Source of the DNA: JAWLBR01 sp041687495
GTDB lineage: Bacteria; Bacillota; Limnochordia; DTU087; JAAYGB01
Direction: 5' to 3'
DNA: 64,000 nucleotides
Assembly (NCBI GenBank): GCA_041687495.1
Contig: JAWLBR010000005.1
Location: 1-64,000 of the forward strand
The notes beneath the pieces were generated by a model. The model did no database searches. It was not told where the DNA came from and was given only the letters and a program-made list of their open reading frames with translations. The position numbers and the translations under genes were made by a program. The first letter of the stretch is position 1, and each line of letters starts with the position of its first letter. This document shows, one piece after another, positions 62,088-64,000 of this stretch.

Positions 62088-63480
62088 CACTATCACCTAC
62101 CGAAGAGTTGTACACCAAGCCTTTCCCGGTGTATCCGTAAATGAGTGAGAACACTACTGACAGGTAACACATGAAAGCAAAGGGTAGATACTGCACAACG
62201 GGAACTCCCAGAGTATCGGCCACAAACACTCCAGTGATGGACCAAGGCAGCAGGGGCACAATCACTGTACCGGTATCTTCCAGCGTTCGGGATAGATTCT
62301 GCCTGCCCAAGCCAAAACGATCGTACATGGGAGCGAACAACGGGCCAATGAGTGACATGGACACATAACAACTTCCAGTCAACAGCGCTACCCCGGCATT
62401 AGCCACAACCGTGGTGGCAATGAGGCTTCCAGTACCCCGAACGAATCGAGTGGCTCCGGCAAGGAGCGCCTCCAAAATGCCGGAGTGACGTAAGATGGAG
62501 CCGAACGTGACGGCGGCGATGACCAAGACTGTAGTGCCGGTCATGCTCATCATCCCACCTCGGTTCAACAAGCTGTCCACGAACGCATCTCCAGTACTAA
62601 TGGAAAACCCACTGTTCATCACACCCAAAACCTCTTGGAACCGCAGTCCCTGAAGCAGCATACCCAGGAAGCCCGCCAGCAAGGTACCGATGAGAAGTAC
62701 AGGGAGCACAGGTTTTTTCCTAACCACAAGGTAAATTACCAATACCGGAGGCAACAGCAGAAGCGGGTTCAGGTTAAAGGTGGTCTGCAGTGTCTCATTG
62801 ACCATCTCAATCTGGGCTAAGTCAAGGCTGCTCCCACCGTACCGGACCCCGATCACGGCGAAGATCGCTAGGGATATCAGCATTGCTGGCCCCGTAGTCA
62901 ACAGCATGTGTTTGATGTGTGCAAACAAGTCGGTACCAGACACTGCCGCAGCCAAGTTGGTGGTATCCGACAGAGGAGACATCTTGTCTCCAAAGAAAGC
63001 TCCAACTACCACTGCTCCTGCGGTGATATACACTGGAATGCCTAGCCCGGCCGAAATGCCCATAAAGGCGACGCCAACCGTGCCCACTGTGCCCCACGAG
63101 GTTCCCGTAGCCACCGAGACTAGCGCTCCAATTAGCACCACAGCAACCAAGAAGAAACTTGGCGGCAAGAACTTAAGTCCGTAGTAAATCATCAATGGTA
63201 CGGTACCACTCTGCATCCAAGTACCAATTAACGCTCCCACAGTCAACAGGATCAGAATCGAGGGTATCACCGTGGTAATTCCGGCGACAATCCCATCCTG
63301 CAGCTTGTCCCAAGGATGTCTAAGCTTAGCCACCCCATAAGCAGCGGCCACAGCCGCACAAACGATCAAGAGCACAGCTGTTGGAGCCTTCCACTGAGTA
63401 ATTCCGATCAGAAGAAACACGCATAGCGCTCCCACCAAAATGGCAGCTTCCCGAATGGACGGGTTCTTTCCAGTAGCCAT
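62062..63480 (-). CDS. NhaC-family antiporter, probable lysine transporter
   Basis: The 472-residue protein has about 11-12 membrane helices and belongs to the NhaC family (SLMFG-like; GSCYVSMSLIGPLFAPMY, SPLSDTTNLAAAVSGTDLFAH, GTSWGTVGTVGVAFMGI). Members exchange sodium and protons, and NhaC proteins under lysine riboswitches are thought to carry lysine. The lysine aptamer and terminator upstream support that. ATG follows AAGGAGG. The downstream M20 gene overlaps it. Confidence 0.92.
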   Translation of the reverse strand: MATGKNPSIREAAILVGALCVFLLIGITQWKAPTAVLLIVCAAVAAAYGVAKLRHPWDKLQDGIVAGITTVIPSILILLTVGALIGTWMQSGTVPLMIYYGLKFLPPSFFLVAVVLIGALVSVATGTSWGTVGTVGVAFMGISAGLGIPVYITAGAVVVGAFFGDKMSPLSDTTNLAAAVSGTDLFAHIKHMLLTTGPAMLISLAIFAVIGVRYGGSSLDLAQIEMVNETLQTTFNLNPLLLLPPVLVIYLVVRKKPVLPVLLIGTLLAGFLGMLLQGLRFQEVLGVMNSGFSISTGDAFVDSLLNRGGMMSMTGTTVLVIAAVTFGSILRHSGILEALLAGATRFVRGTGSLIATTVVANAGVALLTGSCYVSMSLIGPLFAPMYDRFGLGRQNLSRTLEDTGTVIVPLLPWSITGVFVADTLGVPVVQYLPFAFMCYLSVVFSLIYGYTGKGLVYNSSVGDSVGTNRAAA

Positions 63481-63537
63481 GATTCATCCTCCTTAATTTC
63501 CAATAATACCTAGTTTTTCAAATTTTTTGTCACAAAG

Positions 63538-63567
63538 AAAAGCCCAGCGGAATCCGCCGGGCCTTAA
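63538..63567 (-). terminator. lysine riboswitch terminator
   Basis: On the minus strand GCCCGGCGG and CCGCTGGGC pair and are followed by TTTTCTTT. It lies between the aptamer and the NhaC-family gene and is the expression platform. Confidence 0.85.
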
Positions 63568-63604
63568 GTGCGTGCCGGTAGAAATACCACTCCCTCCCTG
63601 TGAG

Positions 63605-63800
63605 ATAGCGCACCGCTGCAGGTCGGGTTAGTCCCCACAGCGACAGTCTTGTACATGTTCTGTACAAGCCCAGCCTCCACGTCTTGGGCATTGGAACGTG
63701 GAGACTTCGGCGAATGCGCCTTTCACCGATGGGTCTGTCTAGCCCTAGCTACCCCCGGCTAATCTTCGCGATTCGCACCTCTACCTCACCTGGCCGGTGA
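63605..63800 (-). ncRNA. lysine riboswitch (L-box)
   Basis: The leader on the minus strand carries the L-box core in order: GAGGTAGAGGTGCGAA, GGTGAAAGGCGC with CGCCGAAG, a long P-stem, and ACTGTCGCTGTGGGG near the 3' side. The five-way junction aptamer and the downstream terminator give lysine-dependent repression of the NhaC-family gene. Confidence 0.92.
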
Positions 63801-63828
63801 GGCATTTCCATATTTGATTTTGGTTAAT

Positions 63829-63856
63829 TTTATCCTGTGTTAGGTATGCCTGTCAA
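63829..63856 (-). promoter_or_regulatory. promoter of the lysine riboswitch/NhaC unit
   Basis: On the minus strand TTGACA (63856-63851), a 16-base spacer and GATAAA (63834-63829). It starts about 30 bases ahead of the aptamer. Confidence 0.6.
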
Positions 63857-63875
63857 GTAATGGCCATGTTCGGAG

Positions 63876-63998
63876 CTACGCGTCTAGAACGGTTCCATGT
63901 CCTCGGGAAGGCGAGGCCCGCCCTTCCAAGTCAGGGGCTCTCCGCTCGAGTGCGGCTAAGGAATACTCAATTACTTCGGCCGCCTCTCTCCGAGTCAT
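63876..63998 (-). CDS. possible 3' end of a gene running in from the right edge
   Basis: An open frame from the window edge to a TAG encodes about 40 residues (TRREAAEVIEYSLAALERRA, then a Gly/Ser/Arg-rich end). It could be the C-terminus of a protein whose main part is beyond the window, or a chance frame. No family can be named. Confidence 0.25.
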   Translation of the reverse strand: MTRREAAEVIEYSLAALERRAPDLEGRASPSRGHGTVLDA

Positions 63999-64000
63999 CG

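Overview
The window looks like chromosome of an anaerobic, moderately GC-rich member of the Bacillota, of the Clostridia/Limnochordia kind. The evidence is an NADH-linked trimeric [FeFe]-hydrogenase, an anaerobic (class III) ribonucleotide reductase, a bacterial V/A-type ATPase, a CAP-LysM secreted protein, SAM-I and lysine riboswitches, Shine-Dalgarno sites of the AGGAGG type and frequent GTG/TTG starts. The species cannot be named from sequence alone. I see no insertion sequence, prophage, CRISPR array or rRNA. This is dense housekeeping and energy metabolism sequence, mostly in tight operons with 4-base overlaps.

Layout. 1-6567: leftward hydrogenase operon in the order small [2Fe-2S] protein, PAS-containing sensory hydrogenase homologue, SpoIIE-type phosphatase, HydC, HydB, HydA (cut by the left edge). 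Its promoter carries a Rex-like operator. 6602-8111: SAM-riboswitch-controlled O-acetylhomoserine sulfhydrylase. 8166-9105: ferredoxin, RNase P RNA, tRNA-Thr and tRNA-Trp, the RNA genes sharing one promoter. 9359-16437: mixed genes, including a twin P-loop protein, a D-lyxose isomerase/adenylate kinase fusion, a phosphoesterase, a nitroreductase and the TldD/TldE pair. 16521-25741: V-type ATPase operon with a universal stress protein and a small helical protein at its 3' end. 25911-28735: nrdG and nrdD behind a structured leader. 28988-29770: CAP-LysM protein. 29867-35275: split Mrp-type antiporter module. 35355-37915: zinc/manganese ABC transporter. 38312-40142: ArsB/NhaD-type transporter and CBS protein. 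40166-40891: two compact transcription units for 52- and 48-residue proteins. 41099-46333: oligoendopeptidase F, HTH protein, methyltransferase, membrane HD-GYP protein preceded by a 29-codon signal-peptide ORF, and an unknown protein. 46662-50223: enlarged ThuA-like protein, YeiH-type transporter and Gfo/Idh/MocA oxidoreductase. 50365-55911: metH with an attenuator-like leader, then a homocysteine methyltransferase/MTHFR fusion. 55918-62087: ZIP transporter, UPF0316 protein, ABC exporter, Eis-like acetyltransferase and M20 peptidase. 62062-63856: NhaC-family transporter under a lysine riboswitch.

How it fits together. Hydrogenase, Mrp module, V-ATPase and NhaC/NhaD-type carriers make an anaerobic redox and ion-gradient economy in which excess NADH plus reduced ferredoxin can leave as hydrogen, probably under Rex control. 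Methionine synthesis (metY, metH, methyltransferase-MTHFR) is the main biosynthetic theme. The points most worth a second look are the Rex site and sensory phosphatase/hydrogenase pair, the isomerase-adenylate kinase fusion, the ThuA protein with a triplicated motif, the signal-peptide ORF next to a membrane HD-GYP protein, and the two small-protein transcription units.
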